Shown: positions 22,302 through 30,654 of the stretch, in pieces
Numbering within the stretch: the stretch's first letter is position 1
Layout: every line of letters begins with the position of its first letter
NCBI GenBank assembly: GCA_947630145.1
Contig: CANRGL010000011.1
Location: 1-36,921, forward strand
Origin: an uncultured Clostridia bacterium
GTDB taxonomy: Bacteria > Bacillota > Clostridia > TANB77 > CAG-465
Direction: 5' to 3'
DNA: 36,921 nt
Notes under the pieces: model-generated
Databases searched by the model: none
Told to the model about the DNA's origin: nothing
Seen by the model: only the letters and a program-made list of their open reading frames with translations
Position numbers and translations under genes: made by a program

Positions 22302-23453
22302 ATGGATAAAATATATTTAAAAGAAATTATTCTATCATATAATGATATCTGCAATTTATTGAATGATTTTTGTAATAATGAAAAATATGAAAACAGATTA
22401 AAAAAGGAAATTACTACTAGCTATACCAATTTTAGTTATCCATTAAACTCTTACTTAATAGGAAATGGAAAAAAACATGTAATAATTTTTTCAAATACTC
22501 ATGGATGTGAAATTATAACTCCACTTTTTGTTTTAGAATTTATTTTAACATTAATTTTAAATGACGATATATATTATTATATAGATAAAAAATATACTTT
22601 TCATTTTATACCACTTTTAAATCCAGAAGGATATATAATTTCATCATCGCAAGTATGTTATAACCTAAAAAAATTAGATAAGAATTCAATACAAGAAGTT
22701 TCTAGAATGTATTTAGATGCATATAATTTAGATGATAAAATTGCAGAAAAATATATAAAAAAAGAAAAGTTATATAAAAATATACTTAGAACATCTTGTA
22801 ATTTGATAGAAAACAAAAATATGATATTTAGTATAAACCAAATATTAAAAAACTGTGATTTAAATAGTAATATTCTACCAGTATGGTCTGCTAATGGACT
22901 AGGTATTGATCCTAATTCTAATTCAATACATAGATTTTGTGAAATACTTACTTTAAGAAAAAAATGGAAATATTCAAAACTTAGATATAATGATATTCCT
23001 GTAACATTTCCAAGTCCAATGTCATATCCAGGAAAAAAGCCCTTAGATCCTTTATGCCCTGAAAATATATTTTTATACAAATACATTACTAATCTATATT
23101 TTAATCTACCCAAACGTAATGAAAAGTTAATTGCAATTTTTTCATATCATTCCACTGGTGGCGAAATATACGGTTATCCTGATGTGTGTATTAGTACTAA
23201 AAACAACATTTTAATTCACAATAAAGCTATGGATATATATTCAAAAATAACAGGATATACACCTATTGATGAAGATTTAAAATATGGAGTAATGGATTTT
23301 TATAGAGCTTACCTTAATGATACTGTTTCTCTTACTATTGAACTTTCAAAATTAAATGGAAATCCTATAGGTCCACTTTCAAATTTAGATAATTTATTTA
23401 AAGAATTTATAAATAACAAAATAGCAATACTTAAAGTAATTGAATTAATATAA
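22302..23453 (+). CDS. M14-family zinc carboxypeptidase
   Basis: 383 residues. Zinc ligands H67 and E70 in NTHGCEI, a NPEGY turn, the third ligand H283 in FSYHSTGGEIYGYP, and the catalytic Glu at about 347 in LTIELSK. These are the M14 signature; Bacillota members often cleave gamma-D-glutamyl-diaminopimelate or other peptidoglycan peptides. The region where M14 enzymes usually have N-R for the C-terminal carboxylate (DLNRNF) reads GLGIDPNSNS, so the arginine is replaced by Ser. No signal peptide is visible, so a cytosolic role such as processing recycled muropeptides is likely. AGGTGATAAT ribosome site; single gene. Substrate not predictable from sequence. Confidence 0.88.
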   Translation: MDKIYLKEIILSYNDICNLLNDFCNNEKYENRLKKEITTSYTNFSYPLNSYLIGNGKKHVIIFSNTHGCEIITPLFVLEFILTLILNDDIYYYIDKKYTFHFIPLLNPEGYIISSSQVCYNLKKLDKNSIQEVSRMYLDAYNLDDKIAEKYIKKEKLYKNILRTSCNLIENKNMIFSINQILKNCDLNSNILPVWSANGLGIDPNSNSIHRFCEILTLRKKWKYSKLRYNDIPVTFPSPMSYPGKKPLDPLCPENIFLYKYITNLYFNLPKRNEKLIAIFSYHSTGGEIYGYPDVCISTKNNILIHNKAMDIYSKITGYTPIDEDLKYGVMDFYRAYLNDTVSLTIELSKLNGNPIGPLSNLDNLFKEFINNKIAILKVIELI

Positions 23454-23470
23454 TATGCAAATATATTAAT

Positions 23471-23499
23471 TTGACAAACTTTTGTTTGTTTGGTATAAT
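23471..23499 (+). promoter_or_regulatory. rmuC promoter, perfect consensus
   Basis: TTGACA (23471-23476), 17 bases ending TGG, TATAAT (23494-23499): both hexamers perfect, optimal spacing and extended -10. It begins 18 bases after the previous stop codon. Confidence 0.9.
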
Positions 23500-23531
23500 A
23501 TATTTTATATTATGAAAAGAGGTTATTATAT

Positions 23532-24758
23532 ATGGATTTAACTTTAATTTTACTTTGTATAATTATTCTTTTAATTATCTTAGTTATTGTATTGCTTATT
23601 ACTAGTAAAAAAAATAAAAATAATTCTAAAGAATTTAAAGAACTTAGAATGGAACTTTCCTCTATGCTTATGCAAACGCGTGAGGAATTAAATAAAAATA
23701 TAGGTGCAAGAATTTTAGAAAGTTCAAACATACAACAAACAACTCTTGCTAATCTTACAAATATAAACGAAACAAAACTTGACAATATTCGTAAAGCAGT
23801 TGAAGATAATCTATCAAAAATTCAAAAGGATAATAACGATAAATTAGAAAAAATGCGTATTACAGTTGATGAAAAACTTCAAGGTACTTTAGAAAAAAGG
23901 CTTGGAGAATCTTTTAAACTTGTTAATGATAGATTGGAATCTGTATATAAAGGTCTAGGTGAAATGCAAAGTTTAGCACAAGGTGTTGGAGATTTAAAAA
24001 AAGTATTTACTAACGTAAAATCAAGAGGTTATTGGGGAGAAATACAACTTAATACAATTTTGGAACAATTTTTAACTTCTGATCAATATGCTAAAAATGT
24101 AAAAACAAAACCTAATTCTAATGATTTAGTTGAATTTGCCATAAAACTTCCAGGTAAAAACGATAATGAATTTGTATGGCTACCAGTAGATTCAAAATTT
24201 CCAATAGAAGATTACTCAAGACTTGTTGATGCTGAAGATTCAGGCGATGTTTTACTTATTAATGAATATAGAAAAAAACTAGAAAACTCTGTAAAACTAT
24301 TTGCAAAAGATATTTATGATAAATATATTGAATCACCTTTTACTACAGATTTTGGTATAATGTTTCTCCCAACAGAAAGTTTATATTGTGAAGTATTAAG
24401 AAATACAGGATTATGCGAACTTATAGCTCAAAAATACAGAATTACTATAGCAGGTCCTACTACTTTTGTTGCTTTACTTAATAGTTTACAAATGGGCTTT
24501 AGATCTCTTGCAATAGAAAAAAGAACAAGTGAAGTATGGCAACTTTTAGGCATTGTTAGAAGTGAATTTACTAAATTTGGCGATTTACTTGATAAAACTA
24601 ATAAAAAATTAATTGAAATATCATCTACTATGGAACTTGCTTCTAAAAAATCAAGAACTATTGAAAGAAAGCTAAAAAAAGTAGAAGCATTACCTATACC
24701 AAATGAAGATGAATTTTATGATAACGAAACTAATACTATTCTAAAATTAGATAATTAA
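23532..24758 (+). CDS. rmuC: DNA recombination protein RmuC
   Basis: 408 residues. One N-terminal membrane helix (about 4-24), a long coiled coil (about 30-140; repeated EKRL/DEKL heptads), then the RmuC domain (about 145-370): GVGDLKKVFTNVKSRGYWGE, LPVDSKFPIEDY, YCEVLRNTGL, TTFVALLNSLQMGFRSLAIE. The nuclease-like fold is linked to limiting inversions at short inverted repeats; the activity is inferred from genetics in other bacteria. GAGG ribosome site; own strong promoter and terminator, so monocistronic. Typical length for the family. Confidence 0.95.
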   Translation: MDLTLILLCIIILLIILVIVLLITSKKNKNNSKEFKELRMELSSMLMQTREELNKNIGARILESSNIQQTTLANLTNINETKLDNIRKAVEDNLSKIQKDNNDKLEKMRITVDEKLQGTLEKRLGESFKLVNDRLESVYKGLGEMQSLAQGVGDLKKVFTNVKSRGYWGEIQLNTILEQFLTSDQYAKNVKTKPNSNDLVEFAIKLPGKNDNEFVWLPVDSKFPIEDYSRLVDAEDSGDVLLINEYRKKLENSVKLFAKDIYDKYIESPFTTDFGIMFLPTESLYCEVLRNTGLCELIAQKYRITIAGPTTFVALLNSLQMGFRSLAIEKRTSEVWQLLGIVRSEFTKFGDLLDKTNKKLIEISSTMELASKKSRTIERKLKKVEALPIPNEDEFYDNETNTILKLDN

Positions 24759-24763
24759 TATAT

Positions 24764-24797
24764 AATAATACTAGATATGAAAGTATCTAGTATTATT
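24764..24797 (+). terminator. Hairpin terminator after rmuC
   Basis: 14-bp perfect stem AATAATACTAGATA / TATCTAGTATTATT, 6-base loop, 5 bases after the stop codon. Confidence 0.7.
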
Positions 24798-24812
24798 TAT
24801 GTACACTAAAAC

Positions 24813-24841
24813 TTTACATTAATAAAAATTTGTGTTAGAAT
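24813..24841 (+). promoter_or_regulatory. glmU promoter (extended -10)
   Basis: TTTACA (24813-24818), 17-base spacer ending TGT, TAGAAT (24836-24841). Confidence 0.75.
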
Positions 24842-24888
24842 AAATATACTAATTAGCTTTCACTTATTTATTTAAGGAGGAGATTGTA

Positions 24889-26256
24889 ATGTCGAACTTA
24901 AAAGCTATTATACTTGCAGCTGGAAAAGGTACAAGAATGAAATCAGAACTTCCAAAAGTTCTTCATAAAATATATGATAGATGTGCCATAGACTATGTCT
25001 GTGATGCATGTGAAGGTGCAGGTATAGATAATATAAACATTATTGTTGGACATAAAGCAGAACAAATTGTAGAGCATGTAAAAAAAAGAAATGAAAATAT
25101 TAAATTTTGTTATCAGGAACAACAACTTGGTACAGGTCATGCTGTAATGCAAGCCAAAAATAATATTAATGATGATGATATTGTTCTTGTAATAAACGGT
25201 GATCAACCACTTATTTCTTCAAAAACAATAAAATCTATGATATCATTTTGTAAGCAAGGAAATTACGGTGGTGTAGTATTATCAGGAATAGTTGATTTTC
25301 CTGGATCACTTGGCCGTGTTATTAGAGATGATAATGGTAATTTAAATAGAATTGTTGAAAAAAAAGATTGTAATGAAGATGAAGAAAAAATAAAAGAAGT
25401 AAATATTGGTGTATATTGTTTTAAAGGTAAATTACTTAAAGAATCATTTGATAAACTTGATGATAATAATGCACAAAATGAGTATTATATAACAGATATA
25501 CCTATGCATATAAAAAATGCAGGATACAGCTTTGGTGTTTGCGCTATAGCTGATATGTCAGAATTTCAAGGAATTAATTCTCGTGAAGAATTATCTCTTG
25601 CTACTTGTACTCTTCTTAATAAAACAAGAAAATTACATATGGCAAATGGAGTTACGCTAATTGATCCTGCTAATACATATATTAGTATTGATGCAAAAAT
25701 TGGTAGAGATACTATAATATATCCTGGTACAAATATTCAAGGAGAAACTGAAATTGGACAAAATTGTATTATTGGTCCAAATTCTCATATTATATCTTCT
25801 AAAATTGGTAATAATGTTACTATTGAGACTAGTAAAGTAACTGAAAGTACTATTGGTGATTACTGTAAAATTGGTCCTTTTGCTCATATTAGACCTAATT
25901 GTAATATTTCAAAAAAATGTAAAGTTGGAAGTTTTGCAGAAACTAAGAATATAACTCTTGGTGAAAATTCAAAAGTACCACATTTAATATATGCTGGAGA
26001 TTCTGATATTGGCAAAAATGTAGAAATTGCATGTGGTGTTATTACAGCTAATATGAATATTAATTGGGAAAAAAATAAAACTGTTATAGAAGATGGAGCT
26101 TTTATAGGTTGTAACTCTACCCTACTTGCACCAGTAAAAATTGGTAAAGATGCCATTGTTGGAGCTGGTTCTGTTATAACTGAAGATGTTCCTCAAAATG
26201 CTTTAGGTATTGCAAGGCAAAAACAAGTCGTAAAAGAAAATTATAAGAAAAATTAA
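24889..26256 (+). CDS. glmU: Bifunctional GlmU: GlcN-1-P acetyltransferase / GlcNAc-1-P uridylyltransferase
   Basis: 455 residues. Makes UDP-GlcNAc for peptidoglycan and other wall polymers. N-terminal nucleotidyltransferase (1 to about 230): AIILAAGKGTRMKSELPKVL, QQLGTGHAV, NGDQPL, NEYYITD. C-terminal left-handed beta-helix of hexapeptide repeats (about 250-440) with HLIYAGDSDIG and FIGCNSTLLAPVKIG. The acetyl-CoA/GlcN-1-P loop, normally NYDGxNKxKT, reads NMNINWEKNKT: the Asn and the downstream Lys-Thr are kept, YDG is lost and the loop is one residue longer. AAGGAGGAG lies seven bases before ATG. Own promoter and terminator; not next to prs, its common partner. Confidence 0.96.
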   Translation: MSNLKAIILAAGKGTRMKSELPKVLHKIYDRCAIDYVCDACEGAGIDNINIIVGHKAEQIVEHVKKRNENIKFCYQEQQLGTGHAVMQAKNNINDDDIVLVINGDQPLISSKTIKSMISFCKQGNYGGVVLSGIVDFPGSLGRVIRDDNGNLNRIVEKKDCNEDEEKIKEVNIGVYCFKGKLLKESFDKLDDNNAQNEYYITDIPMHIKNAGYSFGVCAIADMSEFQGINSREELSLATCTLLNKTRKLHMANGVTLIDPANTYISIDAKIGRDTIIYPGTNIQGETEIGQNCIIGPNSHIISSKIGNNVTIETSKVTESTIGDYCKIGPFAHIRPNCNISKKCKVGSFAETKNITLGENSKVPHLIYAGDSDIGKNVEIACGVITANMNINWEKNKTVIEDGAFIGCNSTLLAPVKIGKDAIVGAGSVITEDVPQNALGIARQKQVVKENYKKN

Positions 26257-26277
26257 GTGCTATAAAAAATAGCACTT
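26255..26277 (+). terminator. Terminator after glmU
   Basis: 9-bp stem AAGTGCTAT / ATAGCACTT, 5-base loop, then TTTGTTTTTTTTT; the stop codon is within the 5' arm. Confidence 0.85.
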
Positions 26278-26300
26278 TTTGTTTTTTTTTATATTATTAC

Positions 26301-26329
26301 TTGTTTTTTTTTATATTTTGATATACAAT
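26301..26329 (+). promoter_or_regulatory. Promoter of the 570-residue gene
   Basis: TTGTTT (26301-26306), 17-base spacer, TACAAT (26324-26329). Confidence 0.5.
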
Positions 26330-26371
26330 ATTATATGAAGTTTTATGTATATTTTTTAACGGAGGATAAAA

Positions 26372-28084
26372 ATGATAAATTATTTAGATAAATTAAAAGA
26401 AAAATGTAATATTCCTGATGATTTTATGACTATTATTAATTCTTTGTTTGATAGATTAGTAGATTTTGGATATGTCAATAATAAACAAGTAAGAAAACTT
26501 ACAAAAAAATTATACGATAATGTTGATACATTAATACTTGGAAAATCTATTGGACTTGACTATAAATCTGGATATTATGATGCTGTAAAAAAAGAATTAT
26601 ATATAAAAGATATGCATAATATAGAGTCTTGTTATCTTCGTATAATGTATGTAATAACTACAAATGAAATAAATGAAAATGATTATTGTGTTGGATATTC
26701 TACTGCTACCCTTTCTAAGGCCGATTATAAAATAATTCATAAAAATTTTGGTATAAATAGAGCTGTTGTATCAAATCTTGTTTGTAGATTACTATACACT
26801 ATTCCTGAAACTTTAAGTATAGTGCCTACTTATAGAACTTTTAATAGTGATTTTCTAGGCAATGAAATTAAAAGTGATAATGATATTTATTTCTTAGAAG
26901 GAAAAATTTTAAGCCAACTATGTTATATCTTAAACTTAAGTGAAGAAGAATTGTACAATAATCTATTTACTTCTAATCCAAACAAATTTATTAAAAAATT
27001 CTTCTCAAGAACTAAAGTAATTAACATTGACAAATTATTAACTAACTTTGATAAAATAAGTAGATTATATTCTAACTATAATAAATTATGCTTTTTAAAT
27101 AACAAACTAAATAATAATTATATAGATATTAGAAAAAATATTTTAAATAATAATGTGGAAAATTTAAAGAAACAAGAAAAAAATATAAAACTTGCAATAG
27201 AAACAGCTTTAATCAAACTATATCCTGAAGAAGAACAAGATAATGAAGAAATAGCTATTGAAAATAGCCTTTCTGAGAAAATAAATGACTTAGAAGAACA
27301 AATTGTAAAATTAGTATCTAATTTACAAAAAGATTTAGTTGATATTTTAATCAATGATGAATCTAAATATTCAACTATTATTTATGCTATAAAATTAAAA
27401 AAATTAGATAATATTTTACTTGTTCCTAATAAAAAATTAAAGACTACTTTATTTGAAACTATTGTTCATAAATTACTTACAAATGGTGAAAATACTGCTT
27501 CAAATTTAATTGAAAAAATAAAATATAGTATAGTAAATGAAATAATCTCAAGCGACAAATACATAAAAGTATATAGGAATATGTATTTTAAAAAATTAGA
27601 AGGACTTAAAATAGATAATAAAACTACTCTTGTAGCATTAAATATTGATAATGAGTTTATGCAATTAGTAGAAGTATCTTCCCTTAATAAAGTAATGAAA
27701 AACTTAGAAAATAATACAAAGAAAATTCAATTAGAAAATTTAGGTTATCTTCTAAATAACCCTTCTGCTGTTTCTAATACTGCTTTTATTGAACAAATTA
27801 TAACTACTATTAGAAGTTCATCAGTAAGATTTAACAATACTAAAATTGAAAATATGTATATAACTCTATACAATGATTTTAGATTGGTTGTAATAAGAGA
27901 AAAAGAAAACTTTAGTGTTTTAAAAATTATTAATAAAGATGGTGTATATTCTGCAAAGCCAATAAAGCTTTCTGAGAATTTTTCAATATTTAATCTTTCA
28001 AATAATTCTTCTAATTTACCTACAGTATATTCAAAAAAGAAATCTCCAATTGAGAAAGTACTTGCTATGTTTGGAATAATATAA
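26372..28084 (+). CDS. Large protein of unknown function (570 residues)
   Basis: Begins MINYLDKLKEKCNIPDDFMT with CGGAGG seven bases before ATG. No signal peptide or membrane helix. The N-terminal third (1 to about 200) looks folded and globular (GKSIGLDYKSGYYDAVKKEL, CYLRIMYVITTNEINENDY). A hydrophilic helical part (about 240-330) with ENLKKQEKNIKLAIETALIK and SEKINDLEEQIVKLVSNLQK is likely coiled coil. The C-terminal third has beta-rich segments (ENMYITLYNDFRLVVIREKE) and ends KKSPIEKVLAMFGII. The N-terminal part has a faint look of a metallopeptidase-like or ImmA-like fold but lacks an HExxH, so no function is given. Stand-alone gene with promoter and strong terminator; codon use matches the neighbours. 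Confidence 0.85.
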   Translation: MINYLDKLKEKCNIPDDFMTIINSLFDRLVDFGYVNNKQVRKLTKKLYDNVDTLILGKSIGLDYKSGYYDAVKKELYIKDMHNIESCYLRIMYVITTNEINENDYCVGYSTATLSKADYKIIHKNFGINRAVVSNLVCRLLYTIPETLSIVPTYRTFNSDFLGNEIKSDNDIYFLEGKILSQLCYILNLSEEELYNNLFTSNPNKFIKKFFSRTKVINIDKLLTNFDKISRLYSNYNKLCFLNNKLNNNYIDIRKNILNNNVENLKKQEKNIKLAIETALIKLYPEEEQDNEEIAIENSLSEKINDLEEQIVKLVSNLQKDLVDILINDESKYSTIIYAIKLKKLDNILLVPNKKLKTTLFETIVHKLLTNGENTASNLIEKIKYSIVNEIISSDKYIKVYRNMYFKKLEGLKIDNKTTLVALNIDNEFMQLVEVSSLNKVMKNLENNTKKIQLENLGYLLNNPSAVSNTAFIEQIITTIRSSSVRFNNTKIENMYITLYNDFRLVVIREKENFSVLKIINKDGVYSAKPIKLSENFSIFNLSNNSSNLPTVYSKKKSPIEKVLAMFGII

Positions 28085-28109
28085 CACACACTCATACAAA
28101 GTGTGTGTT
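28083..28109 (+). terminator. Terminator after the 570-residue gene
   Basis: 10-bp stem AACACACACT / AGTGTGTGTT, 7-base loop, then TATTTATTATT; stem begins in the stop codon. Confidence 0.75.
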
Positions 28110-28138
28110 TATTTATTATTTATTATCTATTATTTTTA

Positions 28139-28537
28139 TTAAATATGTTTTATATTATTTATAACCATACTAATTATACATGCTAATATTATTATATACC
28201 AATATTTAGTAAATATATTATTAGCAGTTTGTATAAATTTATCTGTATTTTTTATTATATCATATATAACTACAAAAATAGATATACAGCCTAATACTAC
28301 TAGTGGTATTGATAAAATATTGTATTTAAAAGCTTCATAAAAATTGAATTTTAATATAGAATCTATCGCTCTAGTCATACCACAACTAGGACAAGAAATA
28401 CCAAGTATGCTTTTAAACATACATGGTATTTCTAATTTAAATGCAAATAATAATAAATATAGAACTAAAATTATAAATATTATACATATATTTATAATTC
28501 TTTTTTTGTTATTCTTTAAGATCATTTCCATATGCAT
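28139..28537 (-). CDS. DUF2752 membrane protein
   Basis: 132 residues at most. Signature CMFKSILGISCPSCGMTRA followed by three or four hydrophobic helices is DUF2752, a short membrane-protein family of unknown function. The start is uncertain: ATG at 28537, 28531 or 28525; all overlap the end of the TM2 gene (stop at 28509), so translation is probably coupled to it. None has a clear ribosome site; GGA lies just before the third ATG. The CxxC pair after the first helix may bind metal or form a disulfide. Pairing with a TM2 protein is seen in other gut Bacillota (recalled), suggesting they act together in the membrane. Confidence 0.85.
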   Translation of the reverse strand: MHMEMILKNNKKRIINICIIFIILVLYLLLFAFKLEIPCMFKSILGISCPSCGMTRAIDSILKFNFYEAFKYNILSIPLVVLGCISIFVVIYDIIKNTDKFIQTANNIFTKYWYIIILACIISMVINNIKHI

Positions 28538-28952
28538 CTTTAGAAGTATCTCCTGCTAAGATTAATATTCCTTCAATTAATCCCCAAATTGCAGAAATTG
28601 GTGATAATATACCGCAACTAAGTACAGTTATTAAAAGTTGTGCAACAGCTTTACCTGTATAACCTAAATAAAAGTTATGAACACCAAAAGAACCTAAAAA
28701 TATTCCAAATAAACCTGCAGCTATTTTTGATTTACTACTAACTTGAGTATTATTGACTTGAGTGTTATTAAAATTAGTTTGAGCAGTTTGTTGAGTATTG
28801 TTTTGTTGAGTGTTATTACCTTCTATATTTTGAGTATTAACAATATTTTCTTCTTTAACTGGTTCTTCTACTACTTTTGTTTGATTTTGAGCACATTCTT
28901 CACATACTTCTTTTCCATCTTCTATTTCTTTTCCGCAATATTTACAAAACAT
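28509..28952 (-). CDS. Zinc-ribbon TM2-domain membrane protein
   Basis: 147 residues. N-terminal zinc ribbon MFCKYCGKEIEDGKEVCEEC (two CxxC knuckles), an Asn/Gln-rich linker of about 50 residues with repeats such as NTQQ and NNTQV, then a TM2 domain (about 75-140): AGLFGIFLGSFGVHNFYLGY, then TGKAVAQLLITVLSCGILSP with two membrane helices and a conserved IWGLIEGI. TM2 proteins are widespread, with unclear roles. The ribosome site AAGGGGGA is a G-run variant. First gene of a two-gene operon with DUF2752, which it overlaps by up to 29 bases. Confidence 0.92.
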   Translation of the reverse strand: MFCKYCGKEIEDGKEVCEECAQNQTKVVEEPVKEENIVNTQNIEGNNTQQNNTQQTAQTNFNNTQVNNTQVSSKSKIAAGLFGIFLGSFGVHNFYLGYTGKAVAQLLITVLSCGILSPISAIWGLIEGILILAGDTSKDAYGNDLKE

Positions 28953-28978
28953 ATAATTTCCCCCTTAAACTAAACTCT

Positions 28979-29016
28979 ATGATATGAATTATATCATATA
29001 TTACTAATATTTACAA
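28979..29016 (-). promoter_or_regulatory. Promoter of the TM2 operon with an overlapping palindrome
   Basis: Minus strand TTGTAA (29016-29011), 17-base spacer ending TGA, TATAAT (28993-28988). A 19-base palindrome ATGATATGAATTATATCAT (28979-28997; 7-base arms) covers the -10 and likely start point, so it could be an operator. AT-rich DNA makes chance palindromes common. Confidence 0.6.
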
Positions 29017-29041
29017 GAAAAATCAAAAATTTATTCCTATT

Positions 29042-29647
29042 TTATAGTAATTTATTAACTATACTTACAGCAACACCATCTCCTACATTTAAAATAGTAG
29101 ATTTTAATCTCTTATCCTCTGTGATTATATGTATATACTCTCTTAATCTATTTACAGCTGTTCTATGCTTATGTTCATTATAATCAGATAAAACTCTTCC
29201 TTTAAATAAAATATTATCTGCAATTATAATTCCCCCATCTTTTACCAGTCTTATAGCATTTTCCAAAAAAATTAAATATTGTCCTTTAGCAGCATCAATA
29301 AAGACTATATCATATTTCCCATCTTCTTTTAATGTTTGTAAGTATTCCGTTGCATCTTCATGTACAACTTCTATATTTTCTTTACAACCCATCTTTTCTA
29401 TATTTTCTATAGCTTTATTATACATTTCTTCTTTTATTTCGATAGTCTTTATATTTACGTTATAATTTAATGTTTTTGCAAAATTAATAGCAGAATATCC
29501 CACAGCTGTTCCTATTTCAAGAATGTTTTTAGGATTAGCTATTGTTAGTATTAAATTTATAAGTTTTAAAGATTCATCTTGCAAGATAGGCACATGTGAA
29601 CTTATTGCCTCTTCTTTTATTTCTTGTAGTAATACCTCTTTATCCAT
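29042..29647 (-). CDS. SAM-dependent O-methyltransferase, TrmR/YrrM type
   Basis: 201 residues. Catechol-O-methyltransferase-like Rossmann fold: VPILQDESLKLI near the N terminus, SAM-binding ILEIGTAVGYSAINFA, acidic motif IKTIEIKEEM, VHEDATEYL, the metal-site segment YDIVFIDAAKGQY, and IIIADNILFKGRV. The closest family I recall is Bacillus YrrM (TrmR), which methylates 5-hydroxyuridine in tRNA wobble positions; a small-molecule role cannot be excluded. Ribosome site GTGGGGG four bases before ATG, unusually close. Last gene of the hisS-aspS-gpsA operon, 15 bp after gpsA; a tRNA-modifying role would suit the company of two tRNA synthetases. Confidence 0.88.
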   Translation of the reverse strand: MDKEVLLQEIKEEAISSHVPILQDESLKLINLILTIANPKNILEIGTAVGYSAINFAKTLNYNVNIKTIEIKEEMYNKAIENIEKMGCKENIEVVHEDATEYLQTLKEDGKYDIVFIDAAKGQYLIFLENAIRLVKDGGIIIADNILFKGRVLSDYNEHKHRTAVNRLREYIHIITEDKRLKSTILNVGDGVAVSIVNKLL

Positions 29648-29662
29648 TTTTCCCCCACTAAA

Positions 29663-30637
29663 TTAATTAGAAATTTCTTTCAATAAATTTTTAATTTCTT
29701 TTTTATTATATATAACATCATAAAGTAAGTTAATTGAATTTACATTTACTTCTTTTTGTTTTAAAATATTATAAATAGAATCCAAAGTATATAGTCCTTC
29801 TATTGTTTTTACTTGCATATTATCAAGTGCAGTATATAAATCCATACCTTGTCCAATAAGTTTTCCAAAAGAATAATTTCTACTTTTTGAACTCATACAA
29901 GTAAGTAAAAAGTCACCAATTCCAGCATATGAGTATATAGTAGATTCTTTTCCACCTAATATTCCCATTATTAATCTATAATCATTAATCAAAATTGTAA
30001 GTATTGCAGCTTTTGTAGACTCACTTAGTTTCATACCTTCTGTCATTCCACATAATATTGCAAATATATTCTTTATAGCAGAACTTATCTCTACTCCAAC
30101 TATATCGCTAGTAACAGTTATACATATATTATTTTCATTAAACAAACTTTTTACTTTTTCACTTAATTCATAGTTTTCAGATGCAACTACCATACCAATA
30201 TTATTATTGTTTGCTAAATCTATTGCAAAAGAAGGACCCATGAATGCACATATATTACTAAACTCAAAGTCTAAATTTTCTTTTATTATATCTGTAACAA
30301 ACATATTAGTCTCTTTTTCTATACCTTTAGAAACACTACAAATAATTTGATTTTCTTTTATATATGGCTTTAGTAAATTAATCACTTCTCGTATAGCACT
30401 TACAGGTACTGCAATAAAAATTACATCTGCATCTTTTATACTATTTTGTATATTTGTAGTAAGTTTTACTTCTTTATTTATTTTTACATCTGGTAAAACC
30501 ATACTATTTTCTCTTTTTAATTCTACACATTTTAACTCATCTTCAAAGTTTGTCCACATCGAAATTTTAATTTCTTTTTTTAATATTTTAGTTAGTGCTA
30601 TTCCAAAAGCACCCATTCCAAGTATTGAAACTTTCAT
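29663..30637 (-). CDS. gpsA: NAD(P)-dependent glycerol-3-phosphate dehydrogenase
   Basis: 324 residues. Reduces dihydroxyacetone phosphate to sn-glycerol 3-phosphate for phospholipids; cytosolic. N-terminal dinucleotide site SILGMGAFGIALTKIL (GxGxxG), KADVIFIAVP-like SIKDADVIFIAVPVS, FMGPSFAIDLA, VGVEISSAIKNIFAILCGM with the catalytic Lys, substrate loop YAGIGDFLLTCMSSKSRNYS and KTIEGLYTLDSI at the C-terminal end. AGAGAGGG ribosome site. It sits 17 bp after aspS. The GxGAFG version (GAGxWG in most) and Phe in GIGDF are mild variants. Length matches the family. Confidence 0.95.
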   Translation of the reverse strand: MKVSILGMGAFGIALTKILKKEIKISMWTNFEDELKCVELKRENSMVLPDVKINKEVKLTTNIQNSIKDADVIFIAVPVSAIREVINLLKPYIKENQIICSVSKGIEKETNMFVTDIIKENLDFEFSNICAFMGPSFAIDLANNNNIGMVVASENYELSEKVKSLFNENNICITVTSDIVGVEISSAIKNIFAILCGMTEGMKLSESTKAAILTILINDYRLIMGILGGKESTIYSYAGIGDFLLTCMSSKSRNYSFGKLIGQGMDLYTALDNMQVKTIEGLYTLDSIYNILKQKEVNVNSINLLYDVIYNKKEIKNLLKEISN

Positions 30638-30654
30638 ATATCCCTCTCTTTTAA

